Positions 18,984 through 31,063 are shown, counted from the first letter of the stretch. The stretch is 45,527 nucleotides of DNA from Mesomycoplasma hyorhinis ATCC 17981 (GCF_000383515.1 NZ_KB911490.1:1-45527); one strand, 5' to 3'. Notes: a model not told the origin generated them from the letters alone. Numbers and translations are program-made.

Positions 18984-21005
18984 ATGAAAAATAAAGAAGA
19001 ATTAGAAGAAAAAGAAAAACAAGAAAAAGAAGAATTTAAACAATTTCTAAAAAGCGATAAAGCTTTATTTGTTCCAACTCAAATAACTAATGATCCTTTT
19101 CAAAAATTTTACAAAGATGGTTTGAAATCAATTATTCCAATTTTAGAATTATTTTTTGAAGAATTTACCAAGGAAAATCAAGACTTATACGATGATATTG
19201 TTGAAGCTTTTTCAAAAATAAGTCAACTTAAACAAGAAATAAAAGATTATAAAAAGACAAACAAAATTATTTTTAAAAAATTCAAATTATTTTTAATTAT
19301 TTTGCTTTGTTTTGTTATTATAGGATTTTTTTTGTTATCCAAATTCAAACAATATTGAAAAGATATTAGTGATTTTAACAATATTCATAAAGAAAAAGAA
19401 GCACAAATACAACAATTAGAAGATCATATTCAAAAATCCAACAGAAGACTATTTTCTTATATAAACTATAAAGATATTACTAATTTTGTATTTAAAAAAT
19501 GAGGTTTTACTCTTTCTGATCAAGCATATAAATCTGTTTTTTATGACTTCAATCCAAAACGTTATAATATCTTTTTACAAGAAGGTTTCCATTTAAAACC
19601 TGATATTGTTGCTTTGGATAAAAATATTTCTTTTTTCTATAAATCAACTCCATTTGTAGATGGAGATTTAATAAGTCGTTTTTTTCGTCTAATTACAACA
19701 TCTAAAAGTGAATCTTATCCATATACAGTTGTAGTTAGAAGAAAAGTTAATGGTCAATGAGTAAAAGAAATAGAAACTAGATATGAAACTCTAACTGCTA
19801 TACACAATGAAAATACTCCTTTTTTAACATCCACTTCTGTGTTACTATCTAAAACTAACTTTCATCCAAATATTAGTTTTCATTTAAAATTGAACGAAAA
19901 AGGTTCTTCAAATAAAAAAATTAAGTTTGAAAATTCAGAATTTCAAAAGAAAATTAGACTCGATTTTCACGATGAAAATATTAGAAAAATTTCTTCTGAT
20001 TATGATGAAAATGAAGAAAAATCAAGCAATTATTCATATGAAAATGAAATGTCTGCTTCAATTTTAGAATTTTTTACTATTAAAACACAAGAAGATATTG
20101 TGGCTTTGAAAAAGTCAGATAATTTAAATCAATTATATAAAATTGAAAACACGTTGTTAATAAATAGAGAATTTAACTCTGAAGTAGAATTTTATAAAGA
20201 AATTGATTCTATCAATGTTTTAAAAGAAGTTAATCTTACTATAGAGCCTAAAAAAAATTTCGATACTATACAAAAAATGAGTCATATTTATTTTGCTAGT
20301 TTAATAAAAGCAATGTCAACAATTATGATTTTTCCTGTTTTTAATAGAGAGAGTTATTTAACAAAACATAACTATAGAATTAGTCAACAAGAGCACGAAA
20401 ATGATCAGCTCATTAAAGACGATTGACAAACATTAGCATGAACATATTGAAAATATTTTTCATTTTTAAAAGGTGGAAATACAACTAAAACATGATTGAC
20501 TTTTGATCATCATCTAATTATTGATAACAATGGATCTAAAAATATGTTTGCTATTTATGCAACTCTTCATTCATATTATTCAAAATCATTATTAGATGAT
20601 GTATTAGTCTGTGGAAGACACACAGGATGTCATCACATTTTAGTTCCTTTTGAACGCTATTATGAAATGAATGAAACAAAATGGATTTTTATTGTAAACA
20701 AAAAAGAAGCAAAAAATCTTGATAATCAAACAAATTCACAACAAAACTCAAATTCTTGACAAAACAACTGAACACAGTTTTCTTTTGTTCCCTACCAACT
20801 TCGAACATTTTTAAAATATATACAAATGTTTTCGCTAGAAAACAAATCAGAAAAAATGAAAGAACTCGAAAGTCTACTAAATAATAAAAATATTTATTCT
20901 ATAGTAGAAGAAAACAGAACAATTATTTTAGTAAATGATACTTCAATTAATGAAAAAAAAATACTAAAAGTAGTACAATTAACAGATGAAATAATGAACG
21001 ATTAG
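18984..21005 (+). CDS. Large single-pass membrane protein beside LemA (DUF3137-like)
   Basis: The 673-residue protein has a Lys/Glu-rich cytoplasmic N-terminus (about 1-98) with heptad-like character, one membrane segment near 103-121 (LFLIILLCFVIIGFFLLS), and a large domain of over 500 residues. That domain contains FLKGGNTTKTW and VCGRHTGCHHILVPFERYY. It resembles the DUF3137-type proteins that often sit next to LemA in mycoplasmas; the assignment rests mostly on architecture and context. TAGGAAAAA precedes the ATG, and lemA follows after 21 bases. Many TGA codons are Trp. No frame break is seen over 2 kb. Confidence 0.65.
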
Positions 21006-21026
21006 TTCAAAAAGTAAAGGAATATT

Positions 21027-21719
21027 ATGTTATTAGATACAAGACAAGAAAGACCTGAAAACAAAGAAGGTTTTAATCCTAATGTACAAAATGAAGTAAT
21101 TAATGCTGTAGCTACACAATCACAAAAGACTTCATTTTGAATCCTTGTTGTTTTAGGTTCTTTAACAGTTATTGGATTTTTTATATTTTTATATATTTGA
21201 TTTGTAAGTTGACCTAACAAATTTAATTCCCAACAATTAAAAATCAATAACTCAGCTAGTTCAATCGAATTGAATCTAGCTAAAAGAAAAGATACTTTAA
21301 TTAAGTTATTTGAACAAACAAAAGCATATTTAAAATTTGAAAATGATACATACACAAAAGTTGCTGAATTAAGATCTGGAAAAACAACAAAAAACAATAT
21401 TAATGAATCTAACAAAGAACAAATTTTAATGAACTCTATAGCAAGAGATATTAACATCGCTTATGAACAATATCCAAACTTAAAAGCAAACTCAATTATT
21501 GTTGATCTTATAAGTGCAAGTCAATATATTGAAAATGAAATTGCTGCTTCAAGAAGACTTTACAATATGGATGTTACTCAATTTAACCAAAGCATTATGC
21601 TTTATCCAGCTGTTGTTAAAGCTGAAAAAATGAAATTATACACTCTACCTTTATTTGTTGCTTCTGAAGAACAAAAAAAAGGTGTTGATATGTCTGGTTT
21701 AAGTGATTTCAACAAATAA
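21027..21719 (+). CDS. lemA: LemA family membrane protein
   Basis: The 230-residue protein has one membrane segment (about 38-58, FWILVVLGSLTVIGFFIFLY), then a helical domain with the LemA pattern. YPNLKANSIIVDLISASQYI and IENEIAASRRLYNMDVTQFN (about 150-190) match the family's YPdLkan...EneIaxaRxxYNxxVxxYN stretch. Bacterial LemA function is unsettled; it is commonly linked to membrane/surface assembly or peptidase partners. AAAGGA lies before the ATG. A terminator follows, so it closes the unit begun at 18515. Confidence 0.9.
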
Positions 21720-21728
21720 TAAATCCAA

Positions 21729-21760
21729 TAAAAAAAGCAAGAAAATACTTGCTTTTTTTA
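21729..21760 (+). terminator. Intrinsic terminator after lemA
   Basis: The stem aaaaaaagcaag / cttgcttttttt with an A+T loop is followed by T residues. Confidence 0.9.
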
Positions 21761-21783
21761 TTTTGTCTTTTGTTTGTAGTTAG

Positions 21784-21789
21784 TATAAT
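21784..21789 (+). promoter_or_regulatory. -10 box of a probably leaderless promoter (dUTPase)
   Basis: Consensus TATAAT lies 7 bases before the ATG at 21797, right after the lemA terminator. It overlaps the upstream ATG at 21788, which argues that 21797 is the real start. Confidence 0.55.
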
Positions 21790-21796
21790 GTTTGAT

Positions 21797-22297
21797 ATGA
21801 ATTTTAAAGATATTTTTGAACATCAAAAACAGTTAGACATTTTATTTACAAACTCAATGAAACAAAGAAATCAAGAAATTAATTCAAAAAAAATTTCAAT
21901 GCAAAAAGTCATGGCTTTAATAATTGAAATCGGAGAATTCGCAAACGAAATTGAATCTTTTAAATATTGAAAAGTAAACAAAAAAAACAATATTGAAAAA
22001 ATGAAAGAAGAATATGTGGATGCAATTCATTTTCTTAGTTCACTAGCTAATGAACACAATTTGGACTATATTTTAGAAGCTAAATTTGTTGAAAGCAAAA
22101 ATTTAGATGATCAATTTTTAAAAACTTTTTATTTAGCAACAAAATTTGGTTATTCTAAAAAAACAGAAGATTTAAAAGATCTTTTTGAACACTTTTTAGC
22201 CTTCATTTTCCTTCTTAATTTTACTTTTGAAGAAGTAAAAAGTGCTTATTTACAAAAAGCAAAAATTAATCTACAAAGAATCAATTCAAATTATTAA
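21797..22297 (+). CDS. Dimeric all-alpha dUTPase-like protein (MazG superfamily)
   Basis: The 166-residue protein matches the dUTPase_2 family, which hydrolyses dUTP to dUMP and keeps uracil out of DNA. The metal-binding motifs are EIGEFANEIESFKYWK (about 36-51, the ExxE pair) and MKEEYVDAIHFLSSLA (about 69-84, the second acidic ExxxD pair). Starts at 21749 and 21788 are in frame, but TATAAT at 21784-21789 overlaps them, so 21797 (MNFKDIFEHQKQLD) is preferred. The family usually begins with such a HQKQLD/DxQ stretch. TGA at 21968 is Trp. It converges with pgi across a shared terminator. Confidence 0.8.
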
Positions 22298-22321
22298 AAA
22301 AACCAGCGATTGCTGGTTTTT
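22296..22321. terminator. Bidirectional terminator between the dUTPase gene and pgi
   Basis: The stem aaaaaccagc / gctggttttt with a gatt loop is flanked by A and T runs on both sides. It can end the dUTPase transcript (+). It overlaps the last codon of pgi on minus, so it serves pgi as well. Confidence 0.85.
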
Positions 22322-23714
22322 ATTTTGATAACATTTTTTTCAGATTATGTTTGTAAATTTCAACTCCTGGCTGGTTAAATGGATTAACATCAAGTAAAAA
22401 TGCTGACATAGCACAAGCTCTTTCAAAAAACATAACTAATCAACCAAAAGTTTCAGCACTGTTATCTTTTAATTTTAAAACCATATTCGGAATTTGTGCT
22501 GTTTGTGAATGGGCTTGCAATGTTGCTTTAAAAACCATTTCATTTAAACCATGAATTGAAATAGAGTTCTCAGCTAAATAATTTAAATTATCTTGATTTT
22601 GTCTACTTTTACTTACAACTAGGTTATACATAGGTTTTTGAATAAAAATCGAAGTTTCAAAGAAAATTTGTGATCCTTGTTGAATAAATTGACCAAGTGA
22701 ATGCAAATCAGTACTAAAAATTACTGAAGTTGGTAAAAGTCCTTTTTTTGCTTTTCCTTCTGATTCACCAAATAATTGTTTTCATCATTCATTAAAATAA
22801 GCTAGATTTGGTTCATAACCTATTAAAATTTCTGCTTGTTTGTTAAATTTTCTATATAAAATATATCTAACTAATGCATAAACATATGCTGGATTGAAAT
22901 TTCAAATATCTAAAGATTGTGAATATTTTTGAGCTGCTAATGAAGCTCCTCTAATTACTTGATGAACATCAATCCCTGCACATAACATAGGGAAAAATCC
23001 AACAGCTGATAAAACGCTAAATCTTCCTCCCATATCATCAGGAATTTTAAAAATATTTTCATTTGGATAATTTGCTTTTGCAATTTCTAATAAAGCACCT
23101 TTTTGTCTATCTGTTGTTACAAAAACTAAATCTCTTGCACCTTCTTTTTCTTTTAGTTCCAAAAGCTTTCTAAATTCTCTAAAAGCAATTGCTGGTTCAA
23201 TTGTAGTTCCTGATTTTGAAATTACATTAATTGCAAATTTTTTAGTACTTGCATAATTTAATTTTTGATATAAATCAGTTGAAGATAAAGATGTTCCAGC
23301 AAAAATAACTTCCAATGACTTTGTTTTATCCACATGAGGTAAGTTTCCTTTTACAAAGTCAATTGCTGCCTTTGCACCTAAATATGAACCACCTATTCCA
23401 ATGACAACTAATAATTCAACACCTTGTTCTAAAAGTCTATTTTTAATTTTTTGCATTCTTATTAGCTCTTGATAGTTATATGATTGTGTATTTTGTAGCC
23501 AATCATATTCAGAAAATTTAGCTCATCCTAAAAAATTTTGCCCTTCAAAATCTAGTTTTTCAGGAATTCCTTTTAAAACTGAATTAATTTTTTCATGATT
23601 TTGTTTAATTAATTTTTGATATTCTGGTTTTTGAATTTCTGATTTTCAATCAAAATCGACATCATGAATTTCAAATAAAATATTGTTTTTTACTTCTGTT
23701 GTATTATTTAACAT
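22320..23714 (-). CDS. pgi: Glucose-6-phosphate isomerase
   Basis: Pgi interconverts glucose-6-P and fructose-6-P in glycolysis. The 464-residue protein has all signatures: [32 protein letters not shown] (phosphate-binding), [14 protein letters not shown] (with the Arg), GYEPN...[14 protein letters not shown] (catalytic Glu), [15 protein letters not shown] (catalytic His) and [17 protein letters not shown] (catalytic Lys). It begins [14 protein letters not shown] codons are Trp, and one TGG is also used. A diverged second copy lies directly upstream on the same strand. It also receives the product of the nagB route (fructose-6-P). Confidence 0.97.
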
Positions 23715-23815
23715 AATAAATCCTTTATCCATAAATATTTCTTCTAATTTTATTAAATTTTTCAACTAAAACCTATAAAAAAGAAGGATTTTTTAAAAAG
23801 GATTTTTTAAATCTG

Positions 23816-25309
23816 TTAAAAATCATCTATTTTTTGTTCTTTTTCTAACAAATTATTAAATTTTTTTCTAAAAATTTCATAAATAGTTTCGTCAAAAGGA
23901 TCAGTACCCAAAAGAAAGGAAGACATAATACAAGCTCTTTGGAAAAATATCACTAATCATCCAAATGTTTCTGGACTGTTATCTTCAAGTTTTAAAATGA
24001 TTTGTGGTATATTTCCAGAAATTGAATGTGCATCAACAGTAGCTCAAAATGAAGCTTTATTGACTTCATGCACGGTTTTTTGTGCATATTTATCAAGTTG
24101 ATCTTTTCTGAAAATATTATGTTGTTCTTCGTTTATTAAAATATCATAAATTGGTTCTTTGATGAACATTAATGTTTCAAAAAATAGTTTCGATCCTTCT
24201 TGTAAAAATTGAGCATATGTATAAATATCAGTAGTAAAAATTGCTGAAACAGGCAGCAAACTTGTAATTTGGGTTTGGGATGTTGAAGTAGAAAAGTCTT
24301 CAAATTCTATTGTATTTTCTTCATTTAAACTTTCAAAATCTTCATATTCCTTTTGCAAATCTTGTATTTTTTCTTCATTATTGTTTTTATTTAAATTATT
24401 TGTTAATTTAGTATTTGATGAAGCAAATAAAAGTCTTCACCAATTATTTAATGAAGCAAAAAAAGGTTCAAATCCTATTAAGATTTCAGCTGATATCCCT
24501 TTTTTCTTATAAAGTAAATAGCGCGCAGCTGCATATTGATAAGCTAAATTAATTCGAACATCTGGTTGATTAAAAGCTGCATTTGCTTGTGCGGCCCCTT
24601 GAATGAGTTTTTTAATATTAATTCCTGCACACAACATCGGAAACAAACCAATAGGTGAAAGAATTTGAAATCTTTCGTCAGTATTTGTTTCAACAGAAAA
24701 TAATTTGAAGTTATTTAAATTTGCCATTTGTTTTAGAACACTTTGATGATTTAAAGTTGTAGTTACAAAAACTCTATCAACTATATCATCGTGAAATTGT
24801 CTAATTAATAAATTTTTAAAAAATCTAAAAGCTAAATGAATTTCAAAGTCATTTCCTGATTTTGAGATTAAATTAATTGCAAAATTTTTACCTTTGACAT
24901 AATTGAGTTTTTGCACTAACTCAGTTGAAGATAAACAATTTTCAATAAAAATAACTTCCATATTTTTTTTATTTTTGGATTCCAAAGGTAAATTTCCAAA
25001 GACAAAATCAATAGCTGCTTTAATACCTAAAAAAACTTTGGCTGATGTTATAACAACTAAAACATTCACCTTTTTGGATTGCAATTTTTTTACAATCTTT
25101 TTCATTTCACTAAGTTCGTGGTGATTAATGTTATTGTGAAAATCTAGTCAGCTTAAATTCTTTAAAATAGATGAAGCTTGACTTTGGATAATTTCGTGAA
25201 ATGTCTTGATTTTATTTTGAAAACTAGTTAATAATTTTGGCTTTTTTTGCTTTCTAATACGCCTTATTTCTGTATCTAATTCTTTTTCAATGATGAGATT
25301 GATTTTCAT
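23816..25309 (-). CDS. Diverged glucose-6-phosphate isomerase homologue, probably catalytically dead
   Basis: The 497-residue protein aligns with the adjacent Pgi along its length but has lost the active site. [11 protein letters not shown] is [27 protein letters not shown] is [25 protein letters not shown] is TNTDERFQILS. FGESEGK (catalytic Glu) is gone, replaced by an acidic, Asn-, Ser- and Thr-rich insert of about 45 residues. [10 protein letters not shown] is TTDIYTYAQF (His to Tyr), and the terminal Lys segment EIYKHN is EIFRKK. The frame is intact over 1.5 kb with fold residues kept, so it is under selection or only recently freed. It overlaps the S1-domain gene upstream by 34 bases. 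It probably arose from tandem duplication and now has a regulatory, structural or moonlighting role (inference). Confidence 0.85.
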
Positions 25310-25698
25310 TTTTCTTCAATTTCTTTATCAGCTGCTTTTTTCAAATTGTCAAAACCATTTAAAGTAGCTTGTAATACATATGTGTTTATTTTCTTAGTGG
25401 ATTGTGTTTGTTTTTTAGTTACTAATTTGTGTGTGTTTGTACTTGTTATTTGTATATCAAAATTTGTGTTTACATTTTTAAAAGAAAGTGATGCTTTTTT
25501 ATTTGTATGATTAATGCTTAAAATTTCTAACTTAACTTTTTGGCCAATTTCAAAATTAGTCGCTGCTAAATCCTTTATAAATTTGTTGCTTATTTCATTT
25601 ACAAAAACAACACCTTGATATCCTTCTGGCATATCTGTTCAAAAATATTTTTCTTTAATTTCTTTAATAATACAAACAACTACTTGTCCTATTTCCAT
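25276..25698 (-). CDS. S1-domain RNA-binding protein
   Basis: The 140-residue protein opens with an S1 OB-fold: MEIGQVVVCIIKEIKEKYFW, EGYQGVVFVNEISNKFI, then IGQKVKLEILSINHTNKKASLSFKN (about 54-80), the family's final strand pattern. The C-terminal half is Thr/Lys-rich with a short helix and no known domain. It likely binds RNA. Its 3' end overlaps the diverged pgi gene by 34 bases, so the S1 gene, pgi homologue and pgi may be co-transcribed. TGA at 25306 is Trp. TATAAT sits 6 bases before the ATG, suggesting a leaderless message. Confidence 0.8.
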
Positions 25699-25704
25699 AT
25701 TCTT

Positions 25705-25710
25705 ATTATA
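25705..25710 (-). promoter_or_regulatory. -10 box of a probably leaderless promoter (S1-domain gene)
   Basis: Consensus TATAAT on minus ends 6 bases before the ATG at 25698, leaving no room for a Shine-Dalgarno. Confidence 0.5.
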
Positions 25711-25736
25711 CAACTTAGAATTATTAAATTTATTTA

Positions 25737-28700
25737 TTAGTAATCAAACAAAGTAATTTGGTGAGTTTCACTAAGATCTTTAAAAACTCCCATATCTTTT
25801 AATTTTTTAATAACTGTTGAATTCACACCAGCACGTTTTTCAAAATCTTCAATAGAAGAAAAGGATTTTTCTGTTCTTGCGGCAATAATTTTAGCTGCAT
25901 TTGCTTCTCCAATTCCATCTAGTGAAGAAAAAGGTGGAATTAGTGAATTATTTTCTTCATTAATTACTCATTGTGTTGCTTGTGAAAGATTTAAGTTAAT
26001 TTTTTCTATTTCAAAACCACGAGCTTTTAACTCTTCAGCTACTTCTAAAATAGGAATTAATTTTTTCTCTTTTTCAGATAATTTGTCTTCTTTTTTGCTG
26101 TTTTCTCTTTGTTTTAAAGCCATTATTTGACTAGATAATTGTTGTTTTGGTAAAAGTAAAGCATCAATATTTTTAAAATCGATTCTAATAGAAAAATAAA
26201 CAGAATAAAAAGCTAAGGGATAATAAAGTTTGTAATATGTAATTCTTCAAGCCATTAAAACATAAGCTGCGGCATGTGCTTTAGGAAACATATATTTAAT
26301 TTTTTTAAGTGATTCAATATATCAAATTGGTACATTATGGTTTTCGAGAATTTGTTGTTGTTCAACTGTTATTGATTTTCCTTTTCTAACTGATTCCATA
26401 ATGTTAAAAGAAACAAGAGAATCAACACCTTTGTTTATTAAATAAAGCATAATATCATCTCTACAAGAAATCACATCACGAAGAGTTAAATTATGTTGTG
26501 AAATCAAGGCTTCTGCATTATCTTGTCAAACATTAGTTCCATGCGAAAGACCTGAAACTTTTATTAAATCTGAAAATGATTCTACTCTTGCTGTGTTAAG
26601 CATTCTACGAACAAAAGAGGTTCCAAATTCAGGTAATCCTCGTGCGCCATTTTGTTCTCCTGGAAGGTCTTTTGAATCTATATTTAAAGGTTCTAATGAA
26701 GAAAAAAGTTTAATTATTTTTGGATCTGATTTGGGTATATTTTCAACTTTTGTATTTGTTAATTTTTCTAATTCACGAACCATAATTGGATCATCATGTC
26801 CTAGAAGATCAAATTTTAGAACATTATCATGAATATTTTCAAAGTCAAAATGAGTAGTTTTTCAATCTGAATTATCATCATTAGCTGGAAAGTTAATAGG
26901 TGTGAATTCTTCAATTTCTAAATCATTTGGAATAACAATAATTCCACCTGGATGTTGTCCTGTAGTTTTTTTAACTCCACTTGTTTTTGTAGCTAAAAAA
27001 TCTAAAAAAGTGTTTGAATACATTGAAAATTCATATTCATTTGGATGTTCATTTAAATACAATCGTGTTTGAATTTCATTTAGTTTTTTCGCTAATGAAA
27101 AAGCTGATTTTTCTGCATAACCTAAAATTGTTCCAGCTCTAAAAGTAAATTTTTCTCCAAATAATTCTCTAATGTAATTATGTGTTTGAACTTGAAAGTC
27201 TCCAGCAAAATTTAAATCAATATCTGGTACTTTATCAGCTTTGAATCCTAAAAAAGTTTCAAAAGGAATGTTTTGACCATCTTTATCATATAAAATGTTG
27301 CAAGTTTTACACTTTTTGTCTTTTAAATCAAAGCCAGATAACACATTTGAATCAGTTGAAAATTTTACATTTTTGCACTGATTGCAAACATAGTGCGGCT
27401 CAAGTGGATTTACTTCTGTTATCCCGATTAAATAAGCAACGACAGAAGAACCAACTGAACCACGAGAGCCAACTTTTTGACCTTCTGATTTAGCTTTATC
27501 CACTAATTCTTTTGAAATTCAATAAACAACATCGTATCCATTGTCAATAATTGGATTTAGTTCTTTTTCGATTCGTAAAGCTATTTGATCTGGAAGATTT
27601 TCTCCATATTTTTCGTGTGCTTTTTGATAGACTAAATGCTTTATTTTTGAAGCAGAATCATCAAATTTTGGTGGATAAAGTTTGTCTTTAATTACTTGTA
27701 CTTGTTCTACTAAATCAGCTATTTTGTTTGGATTTCTTACTACAATTTCATCAATTAAATCTTGATCTTCTAAAAATGCAAACTCAGCTTTTAATTCTTG
27801 TGTTGTCATAAAATATTTTGTAGGAAAAATGTGATCTTCTTTTTTATCTGTATCACCACCGAAAAGATTATGAGGTTTTCCTCCAACACCTTTTGCATAA
27901 ATGTAAACCAAATGAAAAATTTTGTCTTCTTTATTAATATATCTTGGCTCTGAAGAAGCAACAATAAGTTTTTTGTGTTTTCTAGCTAGTTCAATAACTA
28001 ATTTTAATCCTTTGATAATGTCTTCTTTTTTTATTTTATTTCTTTTAATAAGGTGAATAAAAGAAGAAGGAGTTGGAATTTCTATAAAGTCAAATTTTTT
28101 AATAAATGTTTCTAAATCATTGTGATGATTATAAAAAAGAATTTCCATTAATTGTGAATCTAAACCACTAGTTCCTCATAATAAATTGTTTGAAGGTAGA
28201 ATTTTGTCATAAAAAAGAAGCGGTTTAGAAAGAAAATTATCTGTATTTGACAAGCTAACTAGTTTGAAAAGTTCTTTTAATCCTTGTTGATTTTTAACAA
28301 TAACTCTAATTTCTTTAGAAAAAAGACCTCTTCTTTTAAAATCCAAAATATTTGAACCAACTTGATTCAAACTATTTAAATCCTTAATGTTTTTTTCTAT
28401 TAATTTAATTAAAAACTGATCTCATACTTTTGCTAAAACCTCAGCATCATAACCCCCTCTATGCGATTCGGTTTCATCATAATGAATTGAAGCATTTTTT
28501 GCCAATTCTTTAAGATTATGTCTTTTTTGTGTAGGGGCTAAAAACCTACTAACTTCTAAAGTATCAATTACTGGTTGTTCAAGTTCATATAATTCAAGTT
28601 CTTTAAAAAACTCAACTAAACATCCATAATCAAATCTTGCGTTATGTGCTACTAAAATACTATTTTGAAAAATTTGCTTGATTTTGATAGCTGCTTCTTC

Positions 28701-30110
28701 AACTGAAATTGCTTCATTTTCTATCATTTGATTTGTAATTCCAGTTAAGTCGCTAATATATGAAGGAATTTTTTCTTTAGGTTTTATCAAAAATTCATGC
28801 TTTTCTAAAATTTGTCCATTTTGTCAAACAACAGCACCAAATTCAATTAATTCATTAAATTTAGGTGAAAGGCCTGTAGTTTCTAAGTCAAAAACAACAT
28901 ATCTTGCATGTTCTAAATCTTGATTTTGTCTAAGATTTAAAACTTTAAAAATTTTTGAATGAGTAGTAGAAAAAGTTGAACCATAAATAGCTTTAATTTT
29001 TGCATTTTTACAAGCAAAATAAAAATCAGGAAAAGCTTGAACAGATTCGAGATCAGAAATTCCAATAGCACTATGTCCTAATAATTTTGCTATTTTCACA
29101 TAATCTTGAGCGTTCGTAACTCCATCCATTGTTGACATTTTGGTTCTTGCAAATAGTTCAACTCTTTTTGTATTTGCTTCATCAACTCTGATAGGGAAAA
29201 AATTATCAATTTTTTCTATCTTATCGGATTTAACAATAATATCTCTTGTGTAAAAATCTTTAGTAATTTCTCCATATACATGAATAAAATCACCTATTTT
29301 TAAATCCAAAAAATTCTCTGGATTGCAAAAGTGATTAATAATTATTGCTTCTTCATAATCACTAATATTTATCATTCTTAAAACATTTTTATTTTTGGTA
29401 ACTTTGTCCTCAAGTTTGTAAATTTGACCTTGAATAGCAATGAATTGTTCATTTGCTGTTCTAACTTCTTTAAGTTTTAAGGGAACATATTTTTTTGATT
29501 TAGAAAATTTTGTTCTGCTAAATGTTTTTAAAGGTTTGACTTGTTGTTGTGCTTCTTTTTGAGCTTGTTTAAGATTTTCTTCTTTTTGGTTGGTTAAGAA
29601 CTCTTGAAAAGCTAAAGCTTGTTTTTTAATGTTTTCGTAATCTACTACAAAATTGATATCGATAAAAGATAAACCGAATCTTTTTAATAAAGAAAGTATT
29701 TTATCCTTTTTTGCTTCTAAATCTTTGGCAATTTCTTCATCCATAAAATAAAATCAAAATTCACGTGCTTTATTTTGTAAACGAAATTGATTAAAAAAGT
29801 CTTCTTTTTTGTACAAAGTAAGATAAATAAAATTAATATATTTTAAAAATTCTTCTTTTTCACAATATTGTTGTTCGTATTCAAAAAGAATTTTATAATT
29901 AAATTTTTGAAAAAAAGATTGCTGAATTTTTTGCTGAAAATTAATAAAATCTTGGAATTTGAACATATTCAAACTTTTTATTTTTAAAATATATTTTTTT
30001 GAATCCTTTGTGATTATTTCTTCTAAACTAGCTTGGGTTTCAAGTAAATAGCTTGGAATGACATAATTAATATTCTTGCAAAAAGAGATAAAAGATTGGT
30101 TATCGTTCAT
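25737..30110 (-). CDS. polC: DNA polymerase III PolC-type alpha subunit
   Basis: PolC is the replicative polymerase with built-in proofreading. The 1457-residue length is usual for mycoplasmas. Order: N-terminal domain; OB fold; PHP domain (about 316-400); DEDDh exonuclease with VVFDLETTGLSPKFNELIEFG (about 405-425; Asp408, Glu410), HNARFDYG (about 489) and HRGGYDAEVLAK; PHP remainder; palm with GSRGSVGSS (about 882-890), a CxxC...CxxC zinc finger and PDIDLNF (catalytic Asp963 and Asp965); fingers and C-terminus. In the PHP part the usual HLH metal motif is FAR (RVELFARTKMSTMDG), and SDLESVQAFPDF replaces the usual xDHG. TGA codons are Trp and no frame break is seen. A TAAAAT box preceded by TGA sits 9 bases before the ATG. 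Confidence 0.96.
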
Positions 30111-30119
30111 AGTTTACTC

Positions 30120-30125
30120 ATTTTA
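30120..30125 (-). promoter_or_regulatory. Extended -10 box of polC
   Basis: TGATAAAAT on minus (TG-n-TAAAAT) ends 9 bases before the polC ATG. There is no Shine-Dalgarno between, suggesting a leaderless or nearly leaderless mRNA. Confidence 0.5.
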
Positions 30126-30139
30126 TCAATTTTCTAAAA

Positions 30140-31063
30140 TTAGAAAAGGGAAATTATTGGCGAAATTATTGAAAAAATTATTACAACTAAAAAGGTTGAA
30201 TCAAAACGATCAAAAACTCCTCCATGACTCTTAATTAAAGTAGAGAAATCTTTGATATTTAGGCTTCTTTTTATGAAGGAAAATAGTAAATCACCTAGTA
30301 TCGCTGCTATTGGTAAAGCAAAGAAAGAAACTCCAATTAAAATACTTAATTGAACACCTGAGTAATTTATTGAAAAATAAGGAATAAAATAAAAGGCTAA
30401 AGCAACAAAAGTAGCAGAAAATAAAAATCCAAAAAATACTCCTTCTCAGCTTTTATTTGGTGAGATTTTACTAAATCCTTTTTTGATTCATTTTCTTCCT
30501 AATCAAGAACCAAAAAAATAACCAAAAACATCATAAAATGAAGCAATTAAACCTAAAACTACCAATAATTCAATTTTATTTATATTAATAAAAAATAAAA
30601 ATTTTGCGAATGTTCCTATCAAATAAGAAAAAACTAATCTAATAATAAAATTTCTTGTTCTTTGCCTTCATTCTATAGGTTCAAATAAAGCACAAACTAA
30701 CACTAAACCAAAACTAATTAAGTAATTTTCTCAACTTTTATAATGTATTAAAATGAAGGAATTTAAAGACACATCCCCAGTTTCTATACTAAATCTAAAC
30801 TCATTAAAAGGAAGAATAAAAATACAAAAAATATTAATCAGAACAAGTAAATTAATAACTACATTTTTATTTAATTTTGCAAAAATCTCATAAGCTCCGT
30901 AAGAAAAAATAGAAAAATAAATTATAAATCCAATAATTCTACCAGGTAATCCTGCGTAATAAGTGATAAAAATAATGGGTAAAATAAAAAAAACTATCAA
31001 TATTGCTATTGATGATTTTTTTATTATTTTTTGACTTTTGTCAGTTTTAAATAATGAAAGCAT
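30140..31063 (-). CDS. cdsA: Phosphatidate cytidylyltransferase
   Basis: CdsA makes CDP-diacylglycerol from CTP and phosphatidic acid for phospholipid synthesis. The 307-residue membrane protein has about eight helices. The diagnostic C-terminal signature is present: [17 protein letters not shown] and later [13 protein letters not shown] (S-x2-K-R-x4-K-D-x4-GHGGxxDRxD form, with Asp-Arg-x-Asp). It starts 4 bases after frr ends on the minus strand, continuing the pyrH-frr-cdsA order common in Firmicutes and mollicutes. TGA codons are Trp. Confidence 0.92.

Noticed and set aside
21002-21457. 151-codon minus-strand open frame over lemA
   Set aside because: It covers the 5' half of the well-supported lemA gene in antisense, has hydrophobic shadow composition and no start signal.
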